A stretch of DNA of 64,000 nucleotides from a bacterium (GTDB lineage Bacteria > Bacteroidota > Ignavibacteria > Ignavibacteriales > Ignavibacteriaceae): NCBI GenBank assembly GCA_016716565.1, contig JADJWC010000002.1, positions 186,001 through 250,000 on the forward strand, written 5' to 3'. Positions 54,977 to 63,677 of the stretch are shown one piece after another; positions within the stretch are counted from its first letter, which is position 1; every line of letters starts with the position of its first letter. The notes beneath the pieces were generated by a model. The model had not been told where the DNA came from, made no database searches, and saw only the letters and a program-made list of their open reading frames with translations. The position numbers and the translations under genes were made by a program.

Positions 54977-55737
54977 TAACAAACAGTTAATATTTCCGGT
55001 GAATTATCCATTATCAAAATTGTATGCTCAAAATGTGCTGATGGTGAACCATCTGCAGTTAAAACAGTCCAGCCATCCGAAGCAGACATAACCTCATACC
55101 CACCAGCATTAACCATTGGCTCGATTGCTATCGTCATTCCTTTTTTCAGTTTTGAGCCTGTGCCTCTTTTCCCGAAATTTGGAACTGCCGGATCTTCATG
55201 TAAAAACTTTCCGACTCCGTGACCACAGAGGTCTCTGACGACTGAAAATCCATTTTGCTCAACATAATCCTGAACGGCTGCTGATATATCGTGGATTCTG
55301 TTTCCACTTTTGGCTTGCTCAATTCCAAGGTACAATGATTTTTCCGTTACTTCAAGAAGTTTTCTTTTTTCCTCGGAAATATTTCCCACTGCAACTGAAA
55401 TAGCCGCATCGCCATAAAAATTATTTTTAAGAACACCAACATCCAGAGATATTATATCTCCGTCTTCAAGCTTTACCTGTCCCGGAATTCCATGAACAAC
55501 TGCATCATTGATTGAGGTGCAAACTGATCCCGGAAAACCAGGCAAACCTCCCTGCGAATATCCTTTAAATGCAGGGCTCGCATTATTACTTCTTATATAA
55601 TCTTCAGCTATTTTATCGAGTTCAATTGTCGTAACACCAATTCTAACCTGACTTTTAACTAATCGAAGCGTTTCAGCAACAATTCGACAACTTTCCTTTA
55701 TAAAATCAATTTCCTTTTGAGTCTTTAAATAAATCAC
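54976..55737 (-). CDS. map: Methionine aminopeptidase, type I
   Basis: The 253-residue enzyme removes the initiator methionine. Seen: SINDAVVHGIPGQV, the metal aspartates in ISLDVGVLKNNFYGDAAI, the histidine in DLCGHGVGKFLHEDP and glutamates in TIAIEPMV and HFEHTI. Its stop overlaps the infA start (TAATG), which couples translation of the two. Confidence 0.96.
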   Translation of the reverse strand: MIYLKTQKEIDFIKESCRIVAETLRLVKSQVRIGVTTIELDKIAEDYIRSNNASPAFKGYSQGGLPGFPGSVCTSINDAVVHGIPGQVKLEDGDIISLDVGVLKNNFYGDAAISVAVGNISEEKRKLLEVTEKSLYLGIEQAKSGNRIHDISAAVQDYVEQNGFSVVRDLCGHGVGKFLHEDPAVPNFGKRGTGSKLKKGMTIAIEPMVNAGGYEVMSASDGWTVLTADGSPSAHFEHTILIMDNSPEILTVC

Positions 55738-55746
55738 AAGTGCTAA

Positions 55747-57084
55747 CTAAGCTCTGCGTCCTCTGAGTTTACCGGACTTCATAAAGCCATCATAATGTCT
55801 CATCAGCAAGTGCGATTCTATCTGCTGCAAAGTATCCAAAGCAACACCAACGATAATCAGCAAGCTTGTTCCTCCAAAGAACTGTGCGAACTGTGGTGAT
55901 ACGTTGAATCCGGATATGAATGCCGGTAAAATTGCAACAATTGCCAGGAAGATTGAACCCGGCAGAGTAATTTTCGTTAAAATATTATCAATGAACTCAG
56001 AAGTCTGTTTTCCGGGTCGGATACCTGGAATGAAACCTCCCTGCTTCTTCATGTTATCGGCAACGTCTTTCGGATTAAATGCGATTGCTGTATAAAAATA
56101 GGTAAAGAACACAATCATCAAAGCATAAATCACGGAATATACCGGCGAATCATAAACAAAATAACTTGATAAGTTCTGTAAAAATTCGTTCTCAGGAAAA
56201 AATGATAAAACTGTATTTGGAATAAACATTATCGATTGAGCAAATATTATCGGCATTACGCCGGCTGTATTAACTCTTAAAGGAATATACTGGGTAACAC
56301 CACCGTATATTTTTCTTCCGACAACTCTTTTTGCATATTGAACAGGTATCCTTCGAGTACCCTGAGTGACAAGAACAACTCCAGCAATAATGAAAAACAT
56401 AAAGATCAGAATAATTATCTCAATAATAATTGATCTCTGTCCAACACTGATTAATCTAATTTCATCAATTATTGAGTGCGGAAACCGAGCAATAATTCCA
56501 ATAAAAATTATCAAAGAAATTCCGTTACCTATTCCTCTTTCTGTTATCTGTTCTCCCATCCACATCATGAAGATAGTTCCTGATGTAAGAATAATTATTG
56601 TAGAAAGAACCCAGGCAAATCCATTAACAGCCTCAGGAACAATCGGTAAACCCTGAACTTGAATATTTAATAACCTTATCGTTACTCCCCAGGCTTGCAT
56701 ACCCGAAATAGCTACGGTCAAGTACCTGGTCCATTGGGTAATCTTCTTTCTTCCTTCTTCACCTTCCTGCTGTAATTTCTGCAGATACGGCCAGACAGCA
56801 CCCAGCAACTGTAAGATAATAGAAGCTGAGATGTAAGGCATAATACCAAGTGCAAATATAGCTGCATTTGAAAATGCACCACCAACAAACAGATCATACA
56901 AACCAAAGAGGTTGTCGCTGGTTGCATTTTTCATGCTCTCAGCAAGGAGTGTTGTATCAACACCCGGGATAGTAATATGTGCACCTAATCGAACAAGAAA
57001 CAACAAAGCCAGCGTATAAAAAATCCTCTGGCGAAGTTCATGTATCTTGAAAATGTTCCGGAAAGTTTCTGTAAGTCTCGACAT
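55747..57084 (-). CDS. secY: Preprotein translocase subunit SecY
   Basis: The 445-residue protein has ten TM segments, the N-terminal KIHELRQRIFYTLALLFLVRLGAHI in part (LRQRIFYTLALLFLVRLG), GIMPYISASIILQLLG and the C-terminal conserved GFIPGIRPGKQTSEF. It is the channel of the Sec system in the inner membrane. It lies 12 bases after rplO. Confidence 0.97.
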   Translation of the reverse strand: MSRLTETFRNIFKIHELRQRIFYTLALLFLVRLGAHITIPGVDTTLLAESMKNATSDNLFGLYDLFVGGAFSNAAIFALGIMPYISASIILQLLGAVWPYLQKLQQEGEEGRKKITQWTRYLTVAISGMQAWGVTIRLLNIQVQGLPIVPEAVNGFAWVLSTIIILTSGTIFMMWMGEQITERGIGNGISLIIFIGIIARFPHSIIDEIRLISVGQRSIIIEIIILIFMFFIIAGVVLVTQGTRRIPVQYAKRVVGRKIYGGVTQYIPLRVNTAGVMPIIFAQSIMFIPNTVLSFFPENEFLQNLSSYFVYDSPVYSVIYALMIVFFTYFYTAIAFNPKDVADNMKKQGGFIPGIRPGKQTSEFIDNILTKITLPGSIFLAIVAILPAFISGFNVSPQFAQFFGGTSLLIIVGVALDTLQQIESHLLMRHYDGFMKSGKLRGRRA

Positions 57085-57095
57085 TTAATACCGCA

Positions 57096-57551
57096 TTAAA
57101 TTAACTTTATTGAACCGCCAGCTGATTCGATTTTTTCTTTAGCGCTTTGACTTATAGCATTAACCTCAAGGTTTAGTTTTACTTTAAGCTCGCCTTTACC
57201 TAAAATCTTAACGGGTTTTTTCGTTGTTGAAATCAGACCTAAGTTCTTCAATTCCTCAATATTTATAACGCCATCAAGTTTACTATCGCTTGCAACTCGT
57301 TGCAAAGCATTAAGATTAACTACCTGATAGGTTTCCTTAAAAATATTCGTGAATCCGAATTTCGGAATTCTTCTTTGAAGAGGCATCTGACCACCTTCAA
57401 ACCATGGTTTTTTCTTTGAGCCAGAACGTGAACGCTGACCATTCATACCTCTTGTCGCCTGACCGCCGTGACCTGAACCTTCACCTCTGCCGACTCTCTT
57501 ACGTTTTTTCTTTGATCCTTCAGCGTATTTTAAATTACTTAAAATGTCCAT
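57096..57551 (-). CDS. rplO: 50S ribosomal protein L15
   Basis: The 151-residue protein starts MDILSNLKYAEGSKKKRKRVG and carries the glycine/arginine-rich GRGEGSGHGGQATRGMNGQ segment. It is a late 50S assembly protein located next to secY in the usual order. Confidence 0.97.
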   Translation of the reverse strand: MDILSNLKYAEGSKKKRKRVGRGEGSGHGGQATRGMNGQRSRSGSKKKPWFEGGQMPLQRRIPKFGFTNIFKETYQVVNLNALQRVASDSKLDGVINIEELKNLGLISTTKKPVKILGKGELKVKLNLEVNAISQSAKEKIESAGGSIKLI

Positions 57552-57563
57552 CTTTTAGTTTCC

Positions 57564-57749
57564 TTACTCCTTAACTTCTTCAACTCTAACGAGATGTGTA
57601 ACTTTGTTTATCATTCCCCGGATCTGCGGAGTATCGTTATGAATTCTTTCCCAGTTTGGTCTTCCCAAACCCAACGCTTCGATAATCCTTTTCTGTTTCT
57701 CGGGTCTGTCGATTACACTTTTAGTTTGTATAATTTTTAACTTTGCCAT
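57564..57749 (-). CDS. rpmD: 50S ribosomal protein L30
   Basis: The true 61-residue protein begins MAKLKIIQTKSVIDRPEKQKR. A longer frame upstream to 57821 overlaps rpsE and is not used. It is at its standard place between rpsE and rplO, 10 bases after rpsE. Confidence 0.95.
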   Translation of the reverse strand: MAKLKIIQTKSVIDRPEKQKRIIEALGLGRPNWERIHNDTPQIRGMINKVTHLVRVEEVKE

Positions 57750-57759
57750 AAATCCTCTA

Positions 57760-58266
57760 TTAAGAAGCAAAAATTTCCTGAATAGTTTTTCCTCTTTTAT
57801 CTGCCATAGTTTTTGCATCAATCTGCATCATCAATCCATTTAATGTCGCTTTAACCTGATTATGCGGATTGCTTGATCCTAATGATTTTGTTAAAACATC
57901 CTGTACACCTGCAGCTTCAAGAACTGCTCTGACTCCACCGCCAGCAATAAGCCCGGTACCTGGGGAAGCTGGTTTTAGTAAAACTTTCCCGGCGCCGTAT
58001 CTGCCGATAATTTCATGCGAAACTGTTCCTTTACGCACTGTTACCTTAACAAGACTTTTCTTTGCATCATCAATGCCTTTTGAAATGGCATCAGTTACTT
58101 CGTTAGCTTTGCCAAGCCCGACTCCAACGGTTCCGTTTCCATCGCCAACAACCACAATAGCATTAAAGCTGAACCTGCGTCCACCTTTTACAACTTTTGC
58201 AACACGATTGATGTGAACAACTTTTTCTTTTAATCCTTCTATCTCAGTGGATTTAACTCTTTTCAA
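57760..58266 (-). CDS. rpsE: 30S ribosomal protein S5
   Basis: The 168-residue protein has the S5 N-terminal domain (VVKGGRRFSFNAIVVVGDGNGTVGVGLGKANEV in part: GRRFSFNAIVVVGDGNGTVG) and C-terminal domain (RAVLEAAGVQDVLTKSLGSSNPHN). It acts in 30S accuracy and mRNA entry. It lies downstream of the tRNA-Gln gene. Confidence 0.97.
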   Translation of the reverse strand: MKRVKSTEIEGLKEKVVHINRVAKVVKGGRRFSFNAIVVVGDGNGTVGVGLGKANEVTDAISKGIDDAKKSLVKVTVRKGTVSHEIIGRYGAGKVLLKPASPGTGLIAGGGVRAVLEAAGVQDVLTKSLGSSNPHNQVKATLNGLMMQIDAKTMADKRGKTIQEIFAS

Positions 58267-58305
58267 TTTATCTCCTAAAAAAAACTTTCGTTAATTGTAT
58301 GGAAG

Positions 58306-58376
58306 CTGCCGGGAGAGGATTCGAACCTCTACAGACGCCTCCAAAGGGCGTAGTCCTACCATTAGACGACCCGGCA
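58306..58376 (-). tRNA. tRNA-Gln (anticodon TTG)
   Basis: The minus strand folds into a full cloverleaf: acceptor TGCCGGG/CCCGGCA, D stem GTCT/GGAC, anticodon stem ACGCC/GGCGT with loop CTTTGGA (anticodon TTG for CAA), T stem AGAGG/CCTCT with TTCGAAT loop. CCA is not encoded. It lies 7 bases after rplR and 39 bases before rpsE inside the ribosomal protein operon. Confidence 0.95.
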
Positions 58377-58383
58377 AGAATCA

Positions 58384-58743
58384 TTAGAATGCAAGTCCTC
58401 CCTCACGGGCACCATCAGCTAAAGCTTTTACACGACCATGATATCTAAAGCCGCCTCTATCAAATACAACTGATTTGATATTTTTTTCCAATGCTTTCTT
58501 TGCCAGCATTGTTCCTATCAGCTTACTCTTATTTATTTTACCTTTGACCGAATTTACTTCAGCTTTAGCTTCTTTATTTAAACTTGACATTGCAACCAAT
58601 GTAGTTCCTGTTGAATCGTCAATGATCTGAGCATAAATGTTATCAAGACTTCTGAATACTGAAAGACGTGGTTTTTCAGTAGTTCCCGAAATCTTTTTCC
58701 TGATTTTTATTTTTGCTCTTTCTCTTGATGTTTTCTTTTTCAT
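58384..58743 (-). CDS. rplR: 50S ribosomal protein L18
   Basis: The 119-residue protein has a basic N-terminus, RLSVFRSLDNIYAQIIDD and the end FDRGGFRYHGRVKALADGAREGGLAF in part (GGFRYHGRVKALADGAREGG). It binds 5S rRNA. Confidence 0.97.
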   Translation of the reverse strand: MKKKTSRERAKIKIRKKISGTTEKPRLSVFRSLDNIYAQIIDDSTGTTLVAMSSLNKEAKAEVNSVKGKINKSKLIGTMLAKKALEKNIKSVVFDRGGFRYHGRVKALADGAREGGLAF

Positions 58744-58764
58744 TACAAAATAAACTCCTAAAAA

Positions 58765-59304
58765 TTATGCACCAGCAGTCTTACCGGCTTTCCTGATGAT
58801 TCTTTCATCAGAATATTTAATTCCTTTACCCTTGTATGGTTCTGGTTTCCTGAATGATCTGATCTTTGCAGCAACAAGTCCGACTAATTCTTTATCATTT
58901 CCTGAAATGTTGATCTGTGTCGGTGCCGGCACTTCGAGCTTAACTTCATCCGGCGGAACGAAATAAATAGGATGAGAATAACCTATAGTTAGAAGTAAAT
59001 TCTTTCCTTTTAATTCTGCTTTATAACCAACTCCAACTATTTCAAGAGATTTTTTATAAGAATCTGTTACACCAACAACCATATTCTGGACTAACGCACG
59101 TGTTAAACCATGAAGAGATCTTGTTTCCTTCAGATCATCAGGCCTGCTAAACTTAATTTCGTTATCCACGATTTCAGCTTTGATAGATGGATGAATTGAT
59201 CTATGCAATTCGCCCTTTGGTCCTTTAACTTTAATCGTCTGACCATCCAAAGTTATTGTAACACCCTTCGGAATCTCTATTGGTTTTTTACCTATTCTGG
59301 ACAC
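58765..59304 (-). CDS. rplF: 50S ribosomal protein L6
   Basis: The 179-residue protein begins MSRIGKKPIEIPKGVTI and ends with KPEPYKGKGIKYSDERIIRK; both alpha-beta domains are present. It lies near the factor-binding site. Confidence 0.97.
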   Translation of the reverse strand: MSRIGKKPIEIPKGVTITLDGQTIKVKGPKGELHRSIHPSIKAEIVDNEIKFSRPDDLKETRSLHGLTRALVQNMVVGVTDSYKKSLEIVGVGYKAELKGKNLLLTIGYSHPIYFVPPDEVKLEVPAPTQINISGNDKELVGLVAAKIRSFRKPEPYKGKGIKYSDERIIRKAGKTAGA

Positions 59305-59328
59305 TCTTTAATCTCCGACTTTAAAAAT

Positions 59329-59724
59329 TTACCATATATAACAAACTACTTCGCCGCCAACGAGGTTATTCCTTGCATCCTTATCGGTCAATAAACCCTT
59401 CGGAGTAGAAATAACAGCAGTGCCTAATCCGTTTAAAACTTTAGGCAGCTTATCAGCTGATCTGTAAACACGAAGACCCGGTTTACTAATTCTCTTCAAT
59501 CCATTAATAGCTGGTATTCCGTTTTTATACTTGAGAACAATATTCAACTTTTTCTGCTTATTATCATCAACAACTTCATAATCTATGATGTAACCTAAAT
59601 TCTTCAGAATTTCTGATAATCCTATTTTAGTTCTCGAAGCCGGAATTTCGACACGTACTTTTTTAGCTTTAGTAGCGTTTCTTATTCTTGTTAAATAATC
59701 TGCAATGGGGTCTGTAACTGGCAT
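59329..59724 (-). CDS. rpsH: 30S ribosomal protein S8
   Basis: The 131-residue protein has DPIADYLTRIRNATKAK and the end GTAVISTPKGLLTDKDARNNLVGGEVVCYIW (in part: STPKGLLTDKDARNN). It binds 16S rRNA in the central domain and may autoregulate the operon. Confidence 0.97.
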   Translation of the reverse strand: MPVTDPIADYLTRIRNATKAKKVRVEIPASRTKIGLSEILKNLGYIIDYEVVDDNKQKKLNIVLKYKNGIPAINGLKRISKPGLRVYRSADKLPKVLNGLGTAVISTPKGLLTDKDARNNLVGGEVVCYIW

Positions 59725-59739
59725 TTACACTTTCTCCGT

Positions 59740-60009
59740 TTACCAACTTGATTTTTTTACGCCTGGAATTTCACCTCTGAGAGCCATCTCTCTGAATACC
59801 AATCTTGAAACTCCAAATTTTCTATAATAGCTCCTGGCTCTTCCTGTAAACATGCAACGATTTTTCAATCTGGTCGGAGAAGAGTCACGTGGGAGTTTTT
59901 GCAGCGCTTCGTAATCACCGGCTGCTTTCAAATCCTCGCGAATTTTCTTGTACTTTTCGTAAAGTCTGTGTCTTTTATCTTCTCTTGCTATTAAACAGGT
60001 CCTGGCCAT
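59740..60009 (-). CDS. rpsN: 30S ribosomal protein S14 (zinc-free, long form)
   Basis: The 89-residue protein lacks the CxxC zinc pairs, having one C in MARTCLIAREDKRHRL and another in NRCMFTGRARSYYRKFGVSR. It is thus the C-minus long form, unlike S4 and L36 here, which keep their zinc ligands. Confidence 0.96.
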   Translation of the reverse strand: MARTCLIAREDKRHRLYEKYKKIREDLKAAGDYEALQKLPRDSSPTRLKNRCMFTGRARSYYRKFGVSRLVFREMALRGEIPGVKKSSW

Positions 60010-60018
60010 TAAAATCTC

Positions 60019-60672
60019 CTAAGCTTTTTTAATTTCTTTTTTAATGAAAGGCATTCCGAATGCTTTTAAAAGCTCGTAAGCTTCGTTGTCACTTCTCGCT
60101 GAAGTAACTATTGTAATATCCATTCCGAGAACACGTGTTATTTTATCGACATTGATTTCTGGGAATATAATCTGCTCTTTTACACCGAGAGTATAATTAC
60201 CTCTTCCGTCAAAAGATTTATCTGATAAACCTCTGAAGTCACGTACTCTTGGTAAAGCAACATTTATGAGACGATCAAGAAATTCGTACATTCTGTCTTT
60301 ACGAAGAGTTACCATTGCACCAATGCTGATTCCTTCACGTAATTTAAAGTTTGAAATTGCTTTCTTTGCTTTCCTGATGCTCGCTTTTTGCCCGGTTATT
60401 GATTCCAACTCTCTAACGGCTTCTTCAAGAATTTTCGGTTCGGCAACCGCAGCTCCAACACCCATATTGACAACTACCTTTTCAATCTTCGGAACCTGCA
60501 TCGCATTTTTATAACCGAATGTCTTTTTAAGACCAGGAACTACATCACTGTGATAGAAATTAAAAAGTCTGCATGGAATTTTAACATCCTTTACAGCGGA
60601 TGGTTTTTCAGCATCTTTTTTTGGTTTCTCTTTTTTCTCTTTTGATTCTTTTACTTGCTTTTTTTCTGCCAT
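60019..60672 (-). CDS. rplE: 50S ribosomal protein L5 with an N-terminal extension
   Basis: The 217-residue protein is ~37 residues longer than usual because of a lysine-rich N-terminal segment (KKQVKESKEKKEKPKK, residues 4-19). The L5 core follows: VVPGLKKTFGYKNAMQVP, VVVNMGVGAAVAEPK, and GVKEQIIFPEINVDKITRV. The core binds 5S rRNA; the extension may be a bona fide tail or reflect a later true start. Confidence 0.95.
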   Translation of the reverse strand: MAEKKQVKESKEKKEKPKKDAEKPSAVKDVKIPCRLFNFYHSDVVPGLKKTFGYKNAMQVPKIEKVVVNMGVGAAVAEPKILEEAVRELESITGQKASIRKAKKAISNFKLREGISIGAMVTLRKDRMYEFLDRLINVALPRVRDFRGLSDKSFDGRGNYTLGVKEQIIFPEINVDKITRVLGMDITIVTSARSDNEAYELLKAFGMPFIKKEIKKA

Positions 60673-60695
60673 CTTACTAACAATAATTTAAATTC

Positions 60696-61022
60696 TTATT
60701 GAATCATTTCGCCGCTTGCCTTAGCAACACGGGCGATTTTCTTTGTACCAGTTTTTTCATCAAGAATAACTCTTGAACCAATACGAGTCGGTTCATTAGT
60801 CTTAGGATCCAAAATCATCACATTTGAAGCATGAATTGATGCTTCTTTTTCAAGAATTCCGCCTTGCGGATTTTTCTGATTTGGTTTTGTATGCTTTTTC
60901 CTGAGATTTATTCCTTCAACTATAATACGATACTTCTGAGGAAATACTTTTAAAACTTTTCCGGTTTTACCACGGTCGTTGCCGGATATAACCATTACCA
61001 TATCATTTTTTCTGATTTTCAT
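60696..61022 (-). CDS. rplX: 50S ribosomal protein L24
   Basis: The 108-residue protein has the KOW start MKIRKNDMVMVISGNDRGKTGKV in part (VMVISGNDRGKTGKVL) and the segment VEGINLRKKHTKPNQKNPQGG. It is an assembly initiator for the 50S. Confidence 0.97.
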   Translation of the reverse strand: MKIRKNDMVMVISGNDRGKTGKVLKVFPQKYRIIVEGINLRKKHTKPNQKNPQGGILEKEASIHASNVMILDPKTNEPTRIGSRVILDEKTGTKKIARVAKASGEMIQ

Positions 61023-61032
61023 TTTAAACCTT

Positions 61033-61400
61033 TTACAATACTTCGGGTGCTAATGAAACGATTTTCATAAATTGTTTATCTCTAAGTTCACGAGCAACAG
61101 GTCCGAAAATTCGTGTACCTCTTGGTTCATTCTGCGGATTAATCAATACTGCTGCATTTTCATCAAACCTGATATATGAACCGTCTTTTCTTCTTACTTC
61201 TTTTTTAGTTCTTACAATCACCGCACGGGAAACTTCACCTTTTTTACTGTGCCGTTTGGCATTGCAGTTTTAACGCTAACCACAATTGTATCTCCAACAG
61301 TAGCATATCTTCTTCCGCTTCCGCCCAAAACACGAATGCATCTTACTTTTTTTGCACCCGAGTTATCAGCTACTACCAGATTTGTTTCTTCCTGAATCAT
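61033..61400 (-). CDS. rplN: 50S ribosomal protein L14, apparent one-base frameshift
   Basis: The first frame reads MIQEETNLVVADNSGAKKVR ... MPNGTVKKVKFPVR and stops at 61218; the second frame reads IVRTKKEVRRKDGSYIRFDE ... IVSLAPEVL to 61033. Restoring one A in the poly-A run (T run 61240-61245 on the plus strand) gives GTVKKGEVSRAVIVRTK, the L14 sequence, and a normal 122 residues. L14 is a core 50S protein expected to be essential, so a sequencing or assembly error is more likely than a real loss. Confidence 0.95.
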
Positions 61401-61417
61401 CGCCGTAATTCTCCTGC

Positions 61418-61675
61418 CTACTTGGCTTTTTCAATAATTTCAACTAATCGCCATCTCTTCTTTAAGCTGAGCGGGCGTGTTTCCATAATTTTTACTTTAT
61501 CACCAATGCCGCATTCCTTCTTTTCATCGTGAGCCATAAGTTTTGTAGTCTTCTTAAAATATTTTTTATAAATAGGATGAGCTACTTTTCTTTCGATGGC
61601 AACAGTGATAGTTTTATCCATCTTATTGCTTACGACAACACCGATCCTTGTCTTTCTTAATCCGCGTGTTTCCAT
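61418..61675 (-). CDS. rpsQ: 30S ribosomal protein S17
   Basis: The 85-residue OB-fold protein has RKTRIGVVVSNKMDKTITVAIER and GDKVKIMETRPLSLKKRWRLVEII (short pieces: VVVSNKMDKTITVAIER). It binds 16S rRNA early. Confidence 0.97.
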   Translation of the reverse strand: METRGLRKTRIGVVVSNKMDKTITVAIERKVAHPIYKKYFKKTTKLMAHDEKKECGIGDKVKIMETRPLSLKKRWRLVEIIEKAK

Positions 61676-61679
61676 TTTT

Positions 61680-61904
61680 TTAAGCGTTTACTCCTTTCGC
61701 TGAAGTATCTGCAGCTTGAAATTCTCTTTGCTTAAGAACGGTCTTCAGTCTTGCAATATCTCTTTTAACATTTTTTATTTTTGAAGTATTTGTCAACTGT
61801 TTCAATTGATGAGAAAACCTTAAATCTACTAAGTTGCGTTCTTCGTCTTTTATTCTTTGAATTATTTCTTCAGTTTTCATTTCTTTTATTTCATGAATCT
61901 TCAT
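61680..61904 (-). CDS. rpmC: 50S ribosomal protein L29
   Basis: The 74-residue helical protein has the conserved LVDLRFSHQLKQLTNTSKIK region. It sits at the tunnel exit and helps to bind trigger factor and SRP. Confidence 0.96.
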   Translation of the reverse strand: MKIHEIKEMKTEEIIQRIKDEERNLVDLRFSHQLKQLTNTSKIKNVKRDIARLKTVLKQREFQAADTSAKGVNA

Positions 61905-61918
61905 TTCAATATCCTTGC

Positions 61919-62329
61919 TTATTCAAAATCTGGTCTGGAAACCACTTTAGTTTTAATGGGTAACTTGTGCGAACAAATTGTAAGCGCATCATTTGCAACT
62001 TCTCTGGTAACGCCGGAAACTTCGAAAAGAATTCTTCCCGGTTTAATTACAGCTACCCAGAATTCCGGGGCTCCTTTACCCTTACCCATTCTGGTTTCCA
62101 AAGGTTTTTTAGAAACTGGTTTGTCTGGGAAAATTCTAATCCAAACACGACCATCTCTCTTCATTTTTCTTGAAAGAGCAACACGGCAAGCTTCAATCTG
62201 CCTGCTGGTTATCCATGCTGGTTCGAGAGACTTTAATCCAAAATCTCCAAAAGCAACCGAACTGCCACGTTTCGCATTACCTTTTCTTCTACCTCTATGT
62301 GCTTTTCTAAATTTTACTCTTTTCGGCAT
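61919..62329 (-). CDS. rplP: 50S ribosomal protein L16
   Basis: The 136-residue protein starts MPKRVKFRKAHRGRRKGNAK at the second ATG; two earlier codons are not needed. Ends with VANDALTICSHKLPIKTKVV. It organises the aminoacyl-tRNA binding site. Confidence 0.96.
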   Translation of the reverse strand: MPKRVKFRKAHRGRRKGNAKRGSSVAFGDFGLKSLEPAWITSRQIEACRVALSRKMKRDGRVWIRIFPDKPVSKKPLETRMGKGKGAPEFWVAVIKPGRILFEVSGVTREVANDALTICSHKLPIKTKVVSRPDFE

Positions 62330-62356
62330 TAACATATTGTTAGCTCCTGCTCAAAA

Positions 62357-62998
62357 TTATTCACTAGCTCTCTTGCCGAGAATTTCACCACGGCAAATCC
62401 ACACTTTAATTCCAATTGAGCCATAGATAGTTTCTGCTCTGCCATTTGCATAATCTATATCAGCTCTTAATGTGTGAAGCGGTATTCTTCCATCTTTATA
62501 TTGTTCAGTTCTTGCGATTTCAGCGCCACCTAATCTTCCAGCACACATAACACGTATTCCTTCAGCACCCATTCTCATTGAAGCTGTAATCGCCATTTTC
62601 ATGGCTCTTCTAAATGAAACTCTTCCTTCAATCTGACTTGCAATATTTTCTGCTACAAGATAGGCATCGAGTTCGGGTCTTTTTATTTCCGAAATCTGAA
62701 TTTTAACTTCTTTGTTAGAAATCTGTTTTAATTCTTCTTCAAGTTGAGTGATTTCTTTACCACTTTTACCAATTACAACACCCGGTCTTGAAGTGTGAAT
62801 ATTCAGTATAATACTTTTTGATGTTCTGTCAATTATAATTTTCGAAATTCCTGCCTTCTTCAATCTGTTCCTTACATAATCACGAAGCTTATTATCTTCT
62901 TTCAACTTTGTAGCATAGCTTTTACTTTCATACCAATTCGAATTCCAGCCTCTTATCAAGCCTACTCTTAAACCTACCGGATTAGTTTTCTGTCCCAA
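62357..62998 (-). CDS. rpsC: 30S ribosomal protein S3
   Basis: The 213-residue protein begins MGQKTNPVGLRVGLIRGWNS, has the KH segment RPGVVIGKSGKEI and the end DIDYANGRAETIYGSIGIKVWI (in part: YANGRAETIYGSIG). It lines the mRNA entry channel with S4 and S5. Confidence 0.97.
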   Translation of the reverse strand: MGQKTNPVGLRVGLIRGWNSNWYESKSYATKLKEDNKLRDYVRNRLKKAGISKIIIDRTSKSIILNIHTSRPGVVIGKSGKEITQLEEELKQISNKEVKIQISEIKRPELDAYLVAENIASQIEGRVSFRRAMKMAITASMRMGAEGIRVMCAGRLGGAEIARTEQYKDGRIPLHTLRADIDYANGRAETIYGSIGIKVWICRGEILGKRASE

Positions 62999-63013
62999 AA
63001 ATTCCTCCTGAAA

Positions 63014-63361
63014 TTATGCTTTTTTTGCTACAACAATTGTTAAATGACAGGATCTTTTTCTTATCCTGTATGCTCTGCCCTGCGGTGCAGGTGATATTCT
63101 TTTCAAAGTCGGGCCAACATTTACATAGGCTTCTTTTACAAAGAGATCGGCTGGCTCAACTCTCACAGTTTCTTCTTTATTATTAATCAGATTTGAAACT
63201 GCTGATCGTAAAGTTTTTTCTGCATCCTTTGACGAATGTTTTGGAGAGAAGTGAAGTATCTCCAATGCTTTATCAACTGATTCACCTCTTATTAAATCGA
63301 TTACCAATCTCATTTTTCTAGGAGATGATCCAATAAATCTGTTTCTTGCTCTTGCTTCCAT
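63014..63361 (-). CDS. rplV: 50S ribosomal protein L22
   Basis: The 115-residue protein has RFIGSSPRKMRLVIDLIRG and the tunnel loop RISPAPQGRAYRIRKRSCHL. It reaches into the exit tunnel near the macrolide site. Confidence 0.97.
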   Translation of the reverse strand: MEARARNRFIGSSPRKMRLVIDLIRGESVDKALEILHFSPKHSSKDAEKTLRSAVSNLINNKEETVRVEPADLFVKEAYVNVGPTLKRISPAPQGRAYRIRKRSCHLTIVVAKKA

Positions 63362-63380
63362 CGTAAATAATCTTTCTTAA

Positions 63381-63668
63381 TTAACCTGCTTTTACAGCTT
63401 TTTCTGCTTTAGTTCCCGGGTGACCTCTGAAAATCCGGGTGGGTGCAAACTCGCCTAATTTGTGCCCGACCATATTTTCAGTTATAAAAATCGGAATCAT
63501 TTTATTTCCATTGTGAACTGCAATTGTGTGACCTACAAAATCAGGAGTAATAATGGATGCACGTGACCATGTTTTTACTATTTTCTTCTGATTTGCATCA
63601 TTAAGCTGCTTGATTCTCTGTAACAGCTTGTAATGTATAAACGGTCCCTTTTTTACCGATCGTGGCAT
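63381..63668 (-). CDS. rpsS: 30S ribosomal protein S19
   Basis: The 95-residue protein has MPRSVKKGPFIHYKLLQRI, VGHTIAVHNGNKMIPIFI and GEFAPTRIFRGHPG. It is in the head of the 30S, close to S13. Confidence 0.97.
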   Translation of the reverse strand: MPRSVKKGPFIHYKLLQRIKQLNDANQKKIVKTWSRASIITPDFVGHTIAVHNGNKMIPIFITENMVGHKLGEFAPTRIFRGHPGTKAEKAVKAG

Positions 63669-63677
63669 AGGCTAAAC

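Noticed and set aside
57564..57821. Extended L30 start upstream of 57749
   Set aside because: The extension overlaps rpsE and has no L30-like residues; MAKLKIIQT is the normal start.
61033..61400. L14 as two separate genes
   Set aside because: The parts join with one added A to give a standard 122-residue L14.
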